Source: JAICNR01 sp035687725 (GTDB taxonomy: Bacteria; Gemmatimonadota; Gemmatimonadetes; JACCXV01; JAHWKZ01). Taken from it: 9,749 nucleotides of DNA. The DNA is taken from assembly GCA_035687725.1 (NCBI GenBank), contig DASRVB010000285.1, forward strand, positions 1 through 9,749, in the 5' to 3' direction. The notes below the pieces were generated by a model, which worked only from the letters and a program-made list of their open reading frames with translations, was not told where the DNA came from and did no database searches. Of this stretch, positions 1-5,607 are shown in pieces (position 1 is the first letter of the stretch; each line of letters starts with the position of its first letter). A program made the translations under genes and the position numbers.

Positions 1-285
1 CGAGACGCTGAAGCGCGGACTCAACTTCACGCTTACGACTTCGCTCGGGGATAGTATCTCCTCGGAGAATTGACCGGGGGCAGATCGTTCGACGAACTCG
101 TTAACGACAGCGATCGCATCGAGATCTTCGGGATGGAATGCCTGTGTCTGGGTCTCGAGCGATTGATCGAAGTCGAGCGAGCGGCCGGTCGGCCGAAGGA
201 TCTCGACGCGATCGCCGAACTGGAGGCGATTCGGGGAGGAGTTGGACGAGGGGTGAATCCGCCCGCGGCCTGTTTGCCTCTCTAA
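1..285 (+). pseudogene. Nucleotidyltransferase (pol-beta/MNT-like), 3' part, frameshifted
   Basis: C-terminal half of a small nucleotidyltransferase-like protein whose start lies left of the window. Frame 2 (bases 2-52) reads ETLKRGLNFTLTTSLGD and then runs into a stop at 71-73. Frame 1 from base 58 resumes with LLGELTGG and continues through GMECLCLGLERLIEVERAAG to RPKDLDAIAELEAI, the typical C-terminal signature of this family, where GD-x-D-LLGE is normally continuous. Only five bases (53-57) separate the GD codon from the LLGE codons, where six are expected, so one base has been lost. The frame-1 tail after AELEAI is unusual (GVGRGVNPPAACLPL), and its stop overlaps the stop of the convergent asparagine-synthetase-like gene by three bases. 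Family recognition is from memory of motifs; the substrate is unknown. It is either a decayed gene or a sequencing or assembly error. Confidence 0.75.
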
Positions 286-1502
286 TCCGCTGGGGCGTTG
301 GACTCGGGTTCCTCATGCAGCGCGCGGTCGCGATCCTGCGATGCGAGCCAGGCGGCGTTCAAGGCGGTCAGGGAATAGTATTCCGGCCGCGCAGACAGCC
401 ATTCGCGTCGCAATACCTCGACGTCCACGAACTCCGGATCGAGGCCGCGACCATCCCACCCCTGCGCGAACGCGCGACTCTCTCGACCGCCGTGCAACTC
501 GTCGAAGACGGCCTTCGTCGTGCGTTGGACGACCCGCGGAGGAAGGACGTCCCCGAAGTGCAGCTCCATGGCGGAAGTCCGACTCGGGAACCCTCTCCGC
601 GGCGCGGCCTCCCCCAGGGCTGCCAGAAATGTCGAATCGAAGAACGGCTGGATCAGAGACACCTCGGCATCCTGGGCCATGGCAGCGAAGATGGATTGTG
701 TGAGCTCGAAGTTCCGCGAATCCGGAATCCGCTGGATCGCCTCTTTCCAACTCTTTTTGCGATGCCGTCGCATCAGCAAGGCCCGATATCTCCGCTCCAC
801 ATCCCTTCTCGCGGCCGGACGGAGCCACGGTAGATCGTTCCGACGACGGAATCGTATGTAGATCCGGACTGATTCGGGCAACAGGTTGAAGGCGGCGCGT
901 CTGGCTGCCTTCCGGAAAGGTCGCACACGAACGTCGAGTCTCTGGCGCGCTGGGTGGCCCTTCCAGGGGGAGAACACCTCGTCTCCTCCAGTGCCGAACA
1001 CGATCACATGTCCCCGGGCGACTTCGAGAAGCGGCTTGATCCGATGAGCGACGGGCGGCCAGAAGAGACCGTGGCGCCTCAGGACCTCTGTGGCCACAGG
1101 CCCCAGCGGATCGAGCTCGTCACCGATCGTGAGGATCTCCCATCGCTCGAGACCGAGATGGTCGATCGTCATCTCCTGCCAGTCCTTCTCGTCCGACCGA
1201 GGCCGATCCTCGAACCGGAGCGTAACCGGAACCGGATCGGCGAAGCCGCGCGCGCGCGCCAGGCGGGTTGCCAGGGAGAGAAGCGCGGCGGAGTCGCGCC
1301 CTCCTGAAAAGCTCACGAAGCAGGGCACAGCCTCCAGGCACGGGCTCAGCAGGTCCTCCAGCACTCCGCGAACGCTCGAAGACACGGCGGCAGGACTCGA
1401 GGTCGACCGAGGCAAGCGTCTCTCCCCCAATACGACGCCGGAGCACACTTCGAGGGGCTCCAGGAATGGAAGGTGGGACGCCGCAATCTCGCTCGCGGTC
1501 AC
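282..1502 (-). CDS. Asparagine-synthetase-like ATP-dependent amide ligase (lasso-cyclase-like, no glutaminase domain)
   Basis: 406 aa from a GTG start. It carries the PP-loop ATP-pyrophosphatase signature SGGRDS at residues 66-71 and a second nucleotide/aspartate motif, GTGGDE, at 170-175, as in the synthetase half of AsnB. The N-terminal class II glutaminase domain and its catalytic Cys2 are absent; only about 60 residues precede the PP-loop. AsnB and typical lasso cyclases (McjC type) are about 500-620 aa. Proteins of this class adenylate a side-chain carboxylate and form an amide; in lasso pathways this closes the macrolactam ring. The gene lies 107 bases downstream of the lasso-leader peptide gene on the same strand, which supports a RiPP role. 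The start is uncertain: no Shine-Dalgarno is visible before GTG 1502, and the frame stays open upstream into the precursor gene without another ATG, GTG or TTG. The fold call is firm; the cyclase role is inferred. Confidence 0.85.
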   Translation of the reverse strand: MTASEIAASHLPFLEPLEVCSGVVLGERRLPRSTSSPAAVSSSVRGVLEDLLSPCLEAVPCFVSFSGGRDSAALLSLATRLARARGFADPVPVTLRFEDRPRSDEKDWQEMTIDHLGLERWEILTIGDELDPLGPVATEVLRRHGLFWPPVAHRIKPLLEVARGHVIVFGTGGDEVFSPWKGHPARQRLDVRVRPFRKAARRAAFNLLPESVRIYIRFRRRNDLPWLRPAARRDVERRYRALLMRRHRKKSWKEAIQRIPDSRNFELTQSIFAAMAQDAEVSLIQPFFDSTFLAALGEAAPRRGFPSRTSAMELHFGDVLPPRVVQRTTKAVFDELHGGRESRAFAQGWDGRGLDPEFVDVEVLRREWLSARPEYYSLTALNAAWLASQDRDRALHEEPESNAPAD

Positions 1503-1504
1503 AA

Positions 1505-1524
1505 GCGCGCCCGAACGGGCACGC
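1505..1524 (-). promoter_or_regulatory. GC-rich hairpin just before the asparagine-synthetase-like start
   Basis: On the - strand GCGTGCCC pairs with GGGCGCGC around a GTTC loop: eight pairs, one of them a G-U wobble. It ends two bases before the GTG start at 1502. A second short stem (GCCGG/CCGGC, positions 1539-1553) lies just upstream. No T-tract follows, so a classical intrinsic terminator is not supported. The hairpin occupies the place of a ribosome binding site and could reduce downstream translation relative to the precursor peptide. In this GC-rich DNA it may also be chance. Confidence 0.35.
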
Positions 1525-1609
1525 GCATGAGAGGGAACGCCGGCGGTTCCGGCGGTGATGGAGATCTGGGTTGATCGAGCGGCGGGTGGAATCCCGATAC
1601 GCCTGGAGC

Positions 1610-1756
1610 TCAGGGGAGCTCGGGCTCGCAGAGCGCGTCCGACGCAAAGTCCGTCGGGAGTGCGCTGCAGTTCGTCGGGGGACTGGTCGCCGCGGTCAAC
1701 TCCTTGACGCTCCCGAGATACTCGACCTTGGGCGTCTCGTAGGTCTTCGTTTCCAT
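1610..1756 (-). CDS. Lasso-type RiPP precursor peptide (candidate)
   Basis: 48 aa: METKTYETPKVEYLGSVKEL, then TAATSPPTNCSAL, then PTDFASDALCEPELP. The first 21 residues match the lasso leader pattern: Tyr6-x2-Pro9, hydrophobic Val11, Gly15, and Leu-Thr at 20-21. In known lasso pathways this Y-x2-P-x-(L/V)-x3-G segment binds the PqqD-like B1 protein. The C-terminal part holds Cys30 and Cys43 and acidic residues Asp36, Asp40, Glu44 and Glu46 that could serve as ring acceptors. Start support is strong: AGGAGG lies at 1760-1765, three bases before the ATG, and a sigma70-like promoter lies further upstream. The gene is read toward the asparagine-synthetase-like gene, the expected cyclase partner. 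The core boundary is not obvious (see findings). The leader family call is by eye. It could also be a lasso-leader peptide modified by a different chemistry. Confidence 0.75.
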   Translation of the reverse strand: METKTYETPKVEYLGSVKELTAATSPPTNCSALPTDFASDALCEPELP

Positions 1757-1797
1757 GATCCTCCTGAGGCCGGGGATTTCCTCGCCAGCGGAACCTG

Positions 1798-1826
1798 AGT
1801 ATCCCTCACAACGAAGGACGTTTCAA
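1798..1826 (-). promoter_or_regulatory. Predicted sigma70-type promoter of the RiPP precursor gene
   Basis: On the - strand TTGAAA (1826-1821, five of six to consensus) is followed after exactly 17 bases by GATACT (1803-1798, four of six). The predicted start near 1790 gives a leader of about 34 bases that contains the AGGAGG ribosome binding site of the 48-aa precursor. It is divergent from the NAD synthesis operon promoter about 100 bases away. Confidence 0.5.
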
Positions 1827-1827
1827 G

Positions 1828-1839
1828 GGGACGCGTCCC
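1828..1839. promoter_or_regulatory. Perfect 12-bp palindrome next to the precursor promoter
   Basis: GGGACGCGTCCC is an exact 12-bp inverted repeat lying one base upstream of the -35 box of the precursor promoter and inside the divergent intergenic region (1757-1931). The position suits an operator for an activator or repressor. No regulator gene is adjacent, and GC-rich 12-bp palindromes can arise by chance, so this is only a candidate. Confidence 0.25.
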
Positions 1840-1894
1840 TCTGGGGGGATGAATTTCGATGGATTCGCGCGGGTCCGGCTGTCGATCGTCCCCA

Positions 1895-1924
1895 TTGGCT
1901 TCGGTGGATGAGCTTGGATAGACT
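1895..1924 (+). promoter_or_regulatory. Possible promoter giving a leaderless nitrilase/NAD synthesis mRNA
   Basis: TTGGCT (1895-1900, four of six) and TAGACT (1919-1924, a TAnnnT -10 box) are separated by 18 bases. The -10 box ends seven bases before ATG 1932, so transcription would begin at or next to the A of the start codon. No Shine-Dalgarno precedes this ATG, which agrees with a leaderless transcript. The -35 match is weak. Confidence 0.35.
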
Positions 1925-1931
1925 CCGGTCT

Positions 1932-2825
1932 ATGCTCCGTTCGCTGACCGTACGCGTCGTCCAGCACCGCCCCGTCCTGGGAGACCTGGCGGCCAACCTC
2001 GCCGATCACCGGGCGCGGGCGTTGGCGGCGGCCGAGGATGGCGTGGACCTGGTCCTCTTCCCCGAGCTGTCGCTCACGGGGTACGGGCTCGGCGACCTGG
2101 TCGACGCCGTGGCGCTGGACCCCACGCATCCCCTCTGGCCCGAGATGCTCGCGTTGTCCGAGGACGTCGACGTGGCGCTCGGCCTCGTCGAGCGCGGAGA
2201 CCAGGGGTACCTCTACAACTCCTGCGCCTATCTGCATCGCGGGGAGCTCCTCCACTGCCACCGGAAGACGTACCTGCCGACATACGGCGCCTTCGACGAG
2301 GGCCGCTTCTTCTCGCCCGGCCGGGAGATCGAGACGTTCGATGCCCATTGGGGCCGCGCCGCTCTCCTCGTGTGTGAGGAATCCTGGCACCCGGCGGTCG
2401 CGCACGGAGCCGTGATGCAGGGGGCCGACGTGCTGCTCGTGATCTCCAACGCCCCGGGGAGGAACCCGCGCGAGGGCGACTGGACCAGCCAGGTCGGCTG
2501 GCGCGCGAATCTCTCGGCGTACGCGCGTCTCTATGCGGTGTGGGTCGCCTATGCCAACCGCGTGGGCTACGAAGAGGGGTTCGTATTCGGCGGCGGGAGC
2601 GCGGTCATCGGGCCCGACGGCAGGGAGCTCCTGGTGGCCGACCCGCTCGAGCCCGAAGAGCTGACGGCCGTGCTCGACGCGGGAGAGCTCCGGCGCGCGC
2701 GGATCGCCAATCCGGCCCACGGGATCGAGCGTCACGAGATGCTGATCGAGGCGTTGGAGCGCGCCGGTCGCCGTGAGCCCCGGCGAGCGCGCACACCCGG
2801 CGAGCGCGAGGAGGCCCGGCCCTGA
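1932..2825 (+). CDS. Nitrilase-superfamily glutaminase, probable ammonia-supplying subunit of NAD+ synthetase
   Basis: 297 aa of the carbon-nitrogen hydrolase fold. All three catalytic residues are visible: Glu45 in FPELSLTGYG, Lys112 in CHRKTYLPTYG and Cys148 in LLVCEESWHP. The FDEGRFFSPG segment after the lysine is characteristic of the glutaminase domain of glutamine-dependent NAD+ synthetase, which releases ammonia from glutamine for amidation of deamido-NAD+. That domain is normally fused to the synthase; here it is a separate gene overlapping the next one at CTGA. The C-terminus is Arg/Glu-rich. The start at 1932 was chosen because homology begins there (SLTVRVVQHRP); the frame opens further upstream to ATG 1755, but that part looks non-coding and overlaps the divergent promoter and the precursor start. 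An in-frame ATG at 1908 is possible but lacks a spaced ribosome site. It could instead be a ureidopropionase- or omega-amidase-like enzyme, but the neighbour argues for NAD synthesis. Confidence 0.87.
   Translation: MLRSLTVRVVQHRPVLGDLAANLADHRARALAAAEDGVDLVLFPELSLTGYGLGDLVDAVALDPTHPLWPEMLALSEDVDVALGLVERGDQGYLYNSCAYLHRGELLHCHRKTYLPTYGAFDEGRFFSPGREIETFDAHWGRAALLVCEESWHPAVAHGAVMQGADVLLVISNAPGRNPREGDWTSQVGWRANLSAYARLYAVWVAYANRVGYEEGFVFGGGSAVIGPDGRELLVADPLEPEELTAVLDAGELRRARIANPAHGIERHEMLIEALERAGRREPRRARTPGEREEARP
2808..2824 (+). promoter_or_regulatory. Shine-Dalgarno with CTG start for NAD+ synthase
   Basis: GAGGAGG (2808-2814) lies seven bases before CTG at 2822-2824, whose last two bases begin the TGA stop of the upstream glutaminase gene (CTGA overlap). 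No ATG, GTG or TTG exists in the NAD+ synthase frame between the preceding in-frame stop at 2774 and TTG 2891. That TTG has no ribosome site and would remove N-terminal residues normal for the domain. Confidence 0.55.
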
Positions 2826-3685
2826 GCACGGCGACCGCCATCGACAGAGTTCCACTTCTGGACGCCGACCTCGCCACGCGCGCGCTCGCGTTGTCGCTCA
2901 GCCAGACGCTCGACGACGCCGGCAGGAGCGGGTTCGTCGTGGGGCTCTCGGGCGGCGTGGACAGTGCCCTCGCCGCCGCCATCGCGGTCCGCGCATCGGG
3001 ACCCGCCTCTGTGCACGCCTTCCACCTGCCCGCCACGGACGGCCACCACCCCGCCGGCGAGGGTGCCATGAAAAGCGAGCGGGTCGCCCGCGAAGTCGCT
3101 GGTCATCTCGGGATCGAGCTCGAGATCGTCCGCCTCGGCGGCATCCTCGACGCCGCGCCGCTCGCCGCTCCCGAGGCCGGGCGCCGTGGCAACTTCGCCG
3201 CGCGGATGCGGATGGCGATTCTCTACGACCGCGCCGCCGCCCTCGACGCTCTCGTTCTCGGCACCAGCAACAAGAGCGAGATCGCGCTCGGGTACACGAC
3301 GCTCTGGGGCGACATGGCTGCCGACTGCTGGCCGCTCGGCGACCTGTACAAGACCCAGGTGCTGGACCTCGCCCGGGCGATCGGGCTCCCCACCGCCGTA
3401 GTCGAGCGCACGCCATCCGCCGAGCTATGGGATGGTCAGACGGACGAGAGCGAGCTGGGATTCACCTACGGTCAGGCCGATCTGGTCCTGTACGCGTACC
3501 TTGAGGGCAGGCGCAGGCCGGAGGAGATCGCCGGCCCGGGGATCGACGGGGACACGGCCGCTCGCGTGATCGATCGCGTGCGGCGGAACGCGTTCAAGCG
3601 GCGGTTGCCGTGGATTCCCAAGCTGACCACGCGAACCGTGGGTCACGACTTCCTGCATCCGCGCGCGTGGCGCGGGCCGGCCTGA
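2822..3685 (+). CDS. nadE: NAD+ synthase (synthetase domain, ATP-dependent)
   Basis: 287 aa from the proposed CTG start (266 or fewer from TTG 2891). It activates deamido-NAD+ with ATP and amidates it, the last step of NAD+ synthesis. Visible landmarks in order are the PP-loop SGGVDS at 43-48, then NFAARMRMAILYD, LGTSNKSEIALGYTTLWGD, PLGDLYKTQV, and PSAELWDGQTDE followed by the FKRR C-terminal region. The length matches the stand-alone NadE domain of about 250-280 aa. The protein has no glutaminase domain of its own; the gene immediately upstream, overlapping at CTGA, encodes one, so the two products probably work as a two-subunit glutamine-dependent synthetase. A frameshift that has split an originally fused gene cannot be ruled out, but the well-spaced Shine-Dalgarno supports two genes. 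Confidence 0.92.
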   Translation: MSTATAIDRVPLLDADLATRALALSLSQTLDDAGRSGFVVGLSGGVDSALAAAIAVRASGPASVHAFHLPATDGHHPAGEGAMKSERVAREVAGHLGIELEIVRLGGILDAAPLAAPEAGRRGNFAARMRMAILYDRAAALDALVLGTSNKSEIALGYTTLWGDMAADCWPLGDLYKTQVLDLARAIGLPTAVVERTPSAELWDGQTDESELGFTYGQADLVLYAYLEGRRRPEEIAGPGIDGDTAARVIDRVRRNAFKRRLPWIPKLTTRTVGHDFLHPRAWRGPA

Positions 3686-3719
3686 TCGGCCGCGGAACTT
3701 GCTGGGTGGAGGGGACATC

Positions 3720-4109
3720 ATGGAAACCATGACCTGGGCCACGATCGCGCTGTGGGTCATCGCGTCGTTCTTCATTGTCCTGACGCTGGTGCTGCTCTTC
3801 GTGGGCATTCCGGTCGCGCTGGACGTCAAGCGCACGGTCCGGCGGGCGCAGGGGACACTCGACGAAGTCCGTGTGAAGGTCGATCCAATCTTGTTCAAGG
3901 CACAGGAGGTCGCGGGGGATATTCAGGAGATGACCGCCACCGCGCGACGGGAGGCCGAGAGGGTGGGCGCATCGATCGAGAACGTGAGCGGCCGGGTGGA
4001 TGACTTCGCGGCGCTGATGGAAGTCGTGCAGGAGCAGGTCGAGCGACCGCTGCTTCGCTCGGTGGCTGCGTTGACGACGGCCCGGAAGACGATCTCGAGG
4101 TTCTTCTAG
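3720..4109 (+). CDS. DUF948-like single-pass membrane protein with helical tail
   Basis: 129 aa. An N-terminal membrane helix (about residues 6-32, WATIALWVIASFFIVLTLVL and on) is followed by a charged, largely helical tail with a heptad-like pattern (VRRAQGTLDEVRVKVDPILF, ARREAERVGASIENVSGRVD). This layout is that of DUF948-type proteins, which often sit beside YtxH-like genes, as here. ATG 3720 was chosen over the upstream in-frame TTG at 3699 because GGTGGAGGGG lies five bases before it. The gene follows nadE by 34 bases and precedes the YtxH-like gene. The role is unknown; an envelope or stress association is only inferred from the family context. Confidence 0.75.
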   Translation: METMTWATIALWVIASFFIVLTLVLLFVGIPVALDVKRTVRRAQGTLDEVRVKVDPILFKAQEVAGDIQEMTATARREAERVGASIENVSGRVDDFAALMEVVQEQVERPLLRSVAALTTARKTISRFF

Positions 4110-4167
4110 CATGAGTGCCGAATTCGACGCGGAAGCCGCATCGGACGGCGGTACCGGAGGAGATATG

Positions 4168-4530
4168 ATGGCTGCACGCGATGCCGGCCTGGCGGATTTC
4201 ATGATCGCGTTCTCGCTCGGCGCGCTGTTCGGCGCTGGAATGGCGCTGTTCGTGGTGCCCCAGTCCGGGGAGAAGACGCGCAAGGAGCTCGGCAAGAAGT
4301 CGAAGAAGTGGAAGAAGCAGGCCGGAAAGAAGCTCGAGGAGGCCAGCGAGACCCTGAAGGAGACCGGCGGCGATTGGCTCGAGGATGCCGAGGAGCTGGT
4401 GGAAGACTGGTCGTCGGGGATCGCCGACGTCGTCGAGGAAGGCATCCAGTCGATCCGTAGCGCCGTACAGGACGAGATCGAGAAGGTCGAGAAGCGGATC
4501 GGAAAGAAGAAGAAGGGGCTGTTCCGCTAG
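4168..4530 (+). CDS. YtxH-like membrane protein
   Basis: 120 aa from ATG 4168. The N-terminal hydrophobic helix rich in Gly and Ala (DFMIAFSLGALFGAGMALFV) followed by VPQSGEKTRKELGKK is the hallmark of YtxH-type proteins. A long amphipathic Lys/Glu-rich helix (residues about 45-115) ends in a basic IGKKKKGLFR tail. ATG 4168 is preferred because GGAGGAG (4156-4162) is five bases upstream; ATG 4165 is too close, and ATG 4111, directly after the upstream stop, has only a weak distant GAGG and would add 19 acidic residues. The gene pairs with the DUF948-like gene before it. The function of such proteins is not established; a general stress or envelope role is often proposed. Confidence 0.75.
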   Translation: MAARDAGLADFMIAFSLGALFGAGMALFVVPQSGEKTRKELGKKSKKWKKQAGKKLEEASETLKETGGDWLEDAEELVEDWSSGIADVVEEGIQSIRSAVQDEIEKVEKRIGKKKKGLFR

Positions 4531-4532
4531 GC

Positions 4533-5585
4533 ATGGCCCTGCTCGCGCTGGCGGTCGCGGCGCTCCTCGTCCTGGCCACACCCGACACGCTCTGGGCCTG
4601 GGGCCCCACCACACACGCCTGGCTCTCCAGCCAGGTGCTCGGCAACCTCCAGATCCTTCCGCTGATGGCCCGCGAGATCCTCCTCGCGCACCCCTACTCC
4701 TATCTGTACGGCAGCCTGTCCGCGGACATCACTCTCGCCAAGCGCTACGTCCACTACAGCCGCCATTGCCACAACTGGAACGTCGCCTACGAGATCCTGG
4801 ATCGCGCGGAGACCCCGCGTCTCCAGGCATTCGCGCTCGGCTATCTGAGCCACCTGGCCGCCGATACGATCGCGCACAATACCTTCGTACCGCGGCTCCT
4901 GGTCTCGACCCCGCTCAGCAGCAACCTGGGTCACACGTACTGGGAGTATCGCTTCGATGCGGCGCTGGACGACCGGTTCCTCAAGCTTGCCCGTGAAGTG
5001 GTGACGATGGACCACGCCGAGGAGGATGAGCTCCTCGAGGTCGTCCTGACCCAGGCTTTCTTCTCGTTTCAGACGAACAAGCGGATCTTCCAGCAGCTCG
5101 TCCACCTCTCGAATCAGGAGCGGTGGCACAACCTGTGGATCAAGATGGCCGACAAGTCGCGCTGGGAGCTCTCCGACGCCGACGTCGCCGACTACGGCGA
5201 CTTCACGATCGGATACGTCGTGGATTTTCTGAGGCGTGGCGCGGCCAGTTTGTCCCAGAGGCTCGATCCGACGGGCAGCGAGCGGCTCGCGCTGGCCAAG
5301 AAGCTGAGGCGGCAGTCGTTTCGCGAGGCGCGTCGGGAGGCGGGTCGGGAGCTGGCGGCGGCGCCGATCATGGCCGCGATCTCGGGCGAGGCCGGCCGCA
5401 TCCTGGCGGCGCAGCCGATCCCGCGCAGCGAGCTTTCCCTGCTCGCCGCCGTCTACTTCCCCGACCCCGGCCGGCCCCAGCCCCCGGCGTCCGTCAACGG
5501 CATACCCGCGTGGTTCGACTCGCGCGAGGCGCGCGCCTTCTGGAGCGGGTTCACGCACGGACGGGCCCTGCCGGCCGAAAGCTGA
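4533..5585 (+). CDS. Exported zinc-dependent phospholipase C family protein
   Basis: 350 aa. A signal peptide (residues 1-22, MALLALAVAALLVLATP then DTLWA) would expose Trp23 at the mature N-terminus, as in the Bacillus cereus enzyme, whose N-terminal Trp is a zinc ligand. The order of B. cereus ligands W-H-D-H-H-D-H-H-E is matched by Trp23, His28, Asp65, His78 or His80, His107, Asp111, His115, His134 and Glu138; GYLSHLAADTIAHN and HTYWE are the clearest segments. The catalytic site therefore looks intact. Expected activity is hydrolysis of phospholipids or a related phosphoester outside the cytoplasm; the substrate cannot be read. The C-terminal half (about 200-350) is not recognised and contains a basic stretch (AKKLRRQSFREARREAGREL). 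The start lies two bases after the YtxH-like stop, which suggests translational coupling. It is the last gene of the + strand group and faces the convergent VWA-like gene 22 bases away. Confidence 0.85.
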   Translation: MALLALAVAALLVLATPDTLWAWGPTTHAWLSSQVLGNLQILPLMAREILLAHPYSYLYGSLSADITLAKRYVHYSRHCHNWNVAYEILDRAETPRLQAFALGYLSHLAADTIAHNTFVPRLLVSTPLSSNLGHTYWEYRFDAALDDRFLKLAREVVTMDHAEEDELLEVVLTQAFFSFQTNKRIFQQLVHLSNQERWHNLWIKMADKSRWELSDADVADYGDFTIGYVVDFLRRGAASLSQRLDPTGSERLALAKKLRRQSFREARREAGRELAAAPIMAAISGEAGRILAAQPIPRSELSLLAAVYFPDPGRPQPPASVNGIPAWFDSREARAFWSGFTHGRALPAES

Positions 5586-5607
5586 GTCCGCTGGTGCGGT
5601 ACCCCCG

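Noticed and set aside
1..285. The nucleotidyltransferase as a lasso tailoring enzyme
   Set aside because: Some lasso clusters carry nucleotidyltransferases, but this one is of the small MNT-like type, is on the opposite strand and is frameshifted; a functional link is not supported.
1120..1647. 175-aa - strand frame starting inside the precursor gene
   Set aside because: It is the shifted frame of the asparagine-synthetase-like gene, with low-complexity Arg/Ser composition and no motifs.
1755..1931. N-terminal extension of the nitrilase-like protein from ATG 1755
   Set aside because: The 59 extra residues show no family similarity and the DNA holds divergent promoter elements and the ribosome site of the precursor gene on the other strand.
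1806..2855. 349-aa open frame on the - strand over the nitrilase-like gene, and similar long frames over gatB, the phospholipase and the VWA-like gene
   Set aside because: These are GC-rich antisense shadows with no recognisable domains; the opposite strand shows intact family motifs.
5586..5607. CCGC-TGGT-GCGG stem as a bidirectional terminator between the convergent genes
   Set aside because: Only four base pairs and no T-tract on either strand; an alternative overlapping stem is equally likely.
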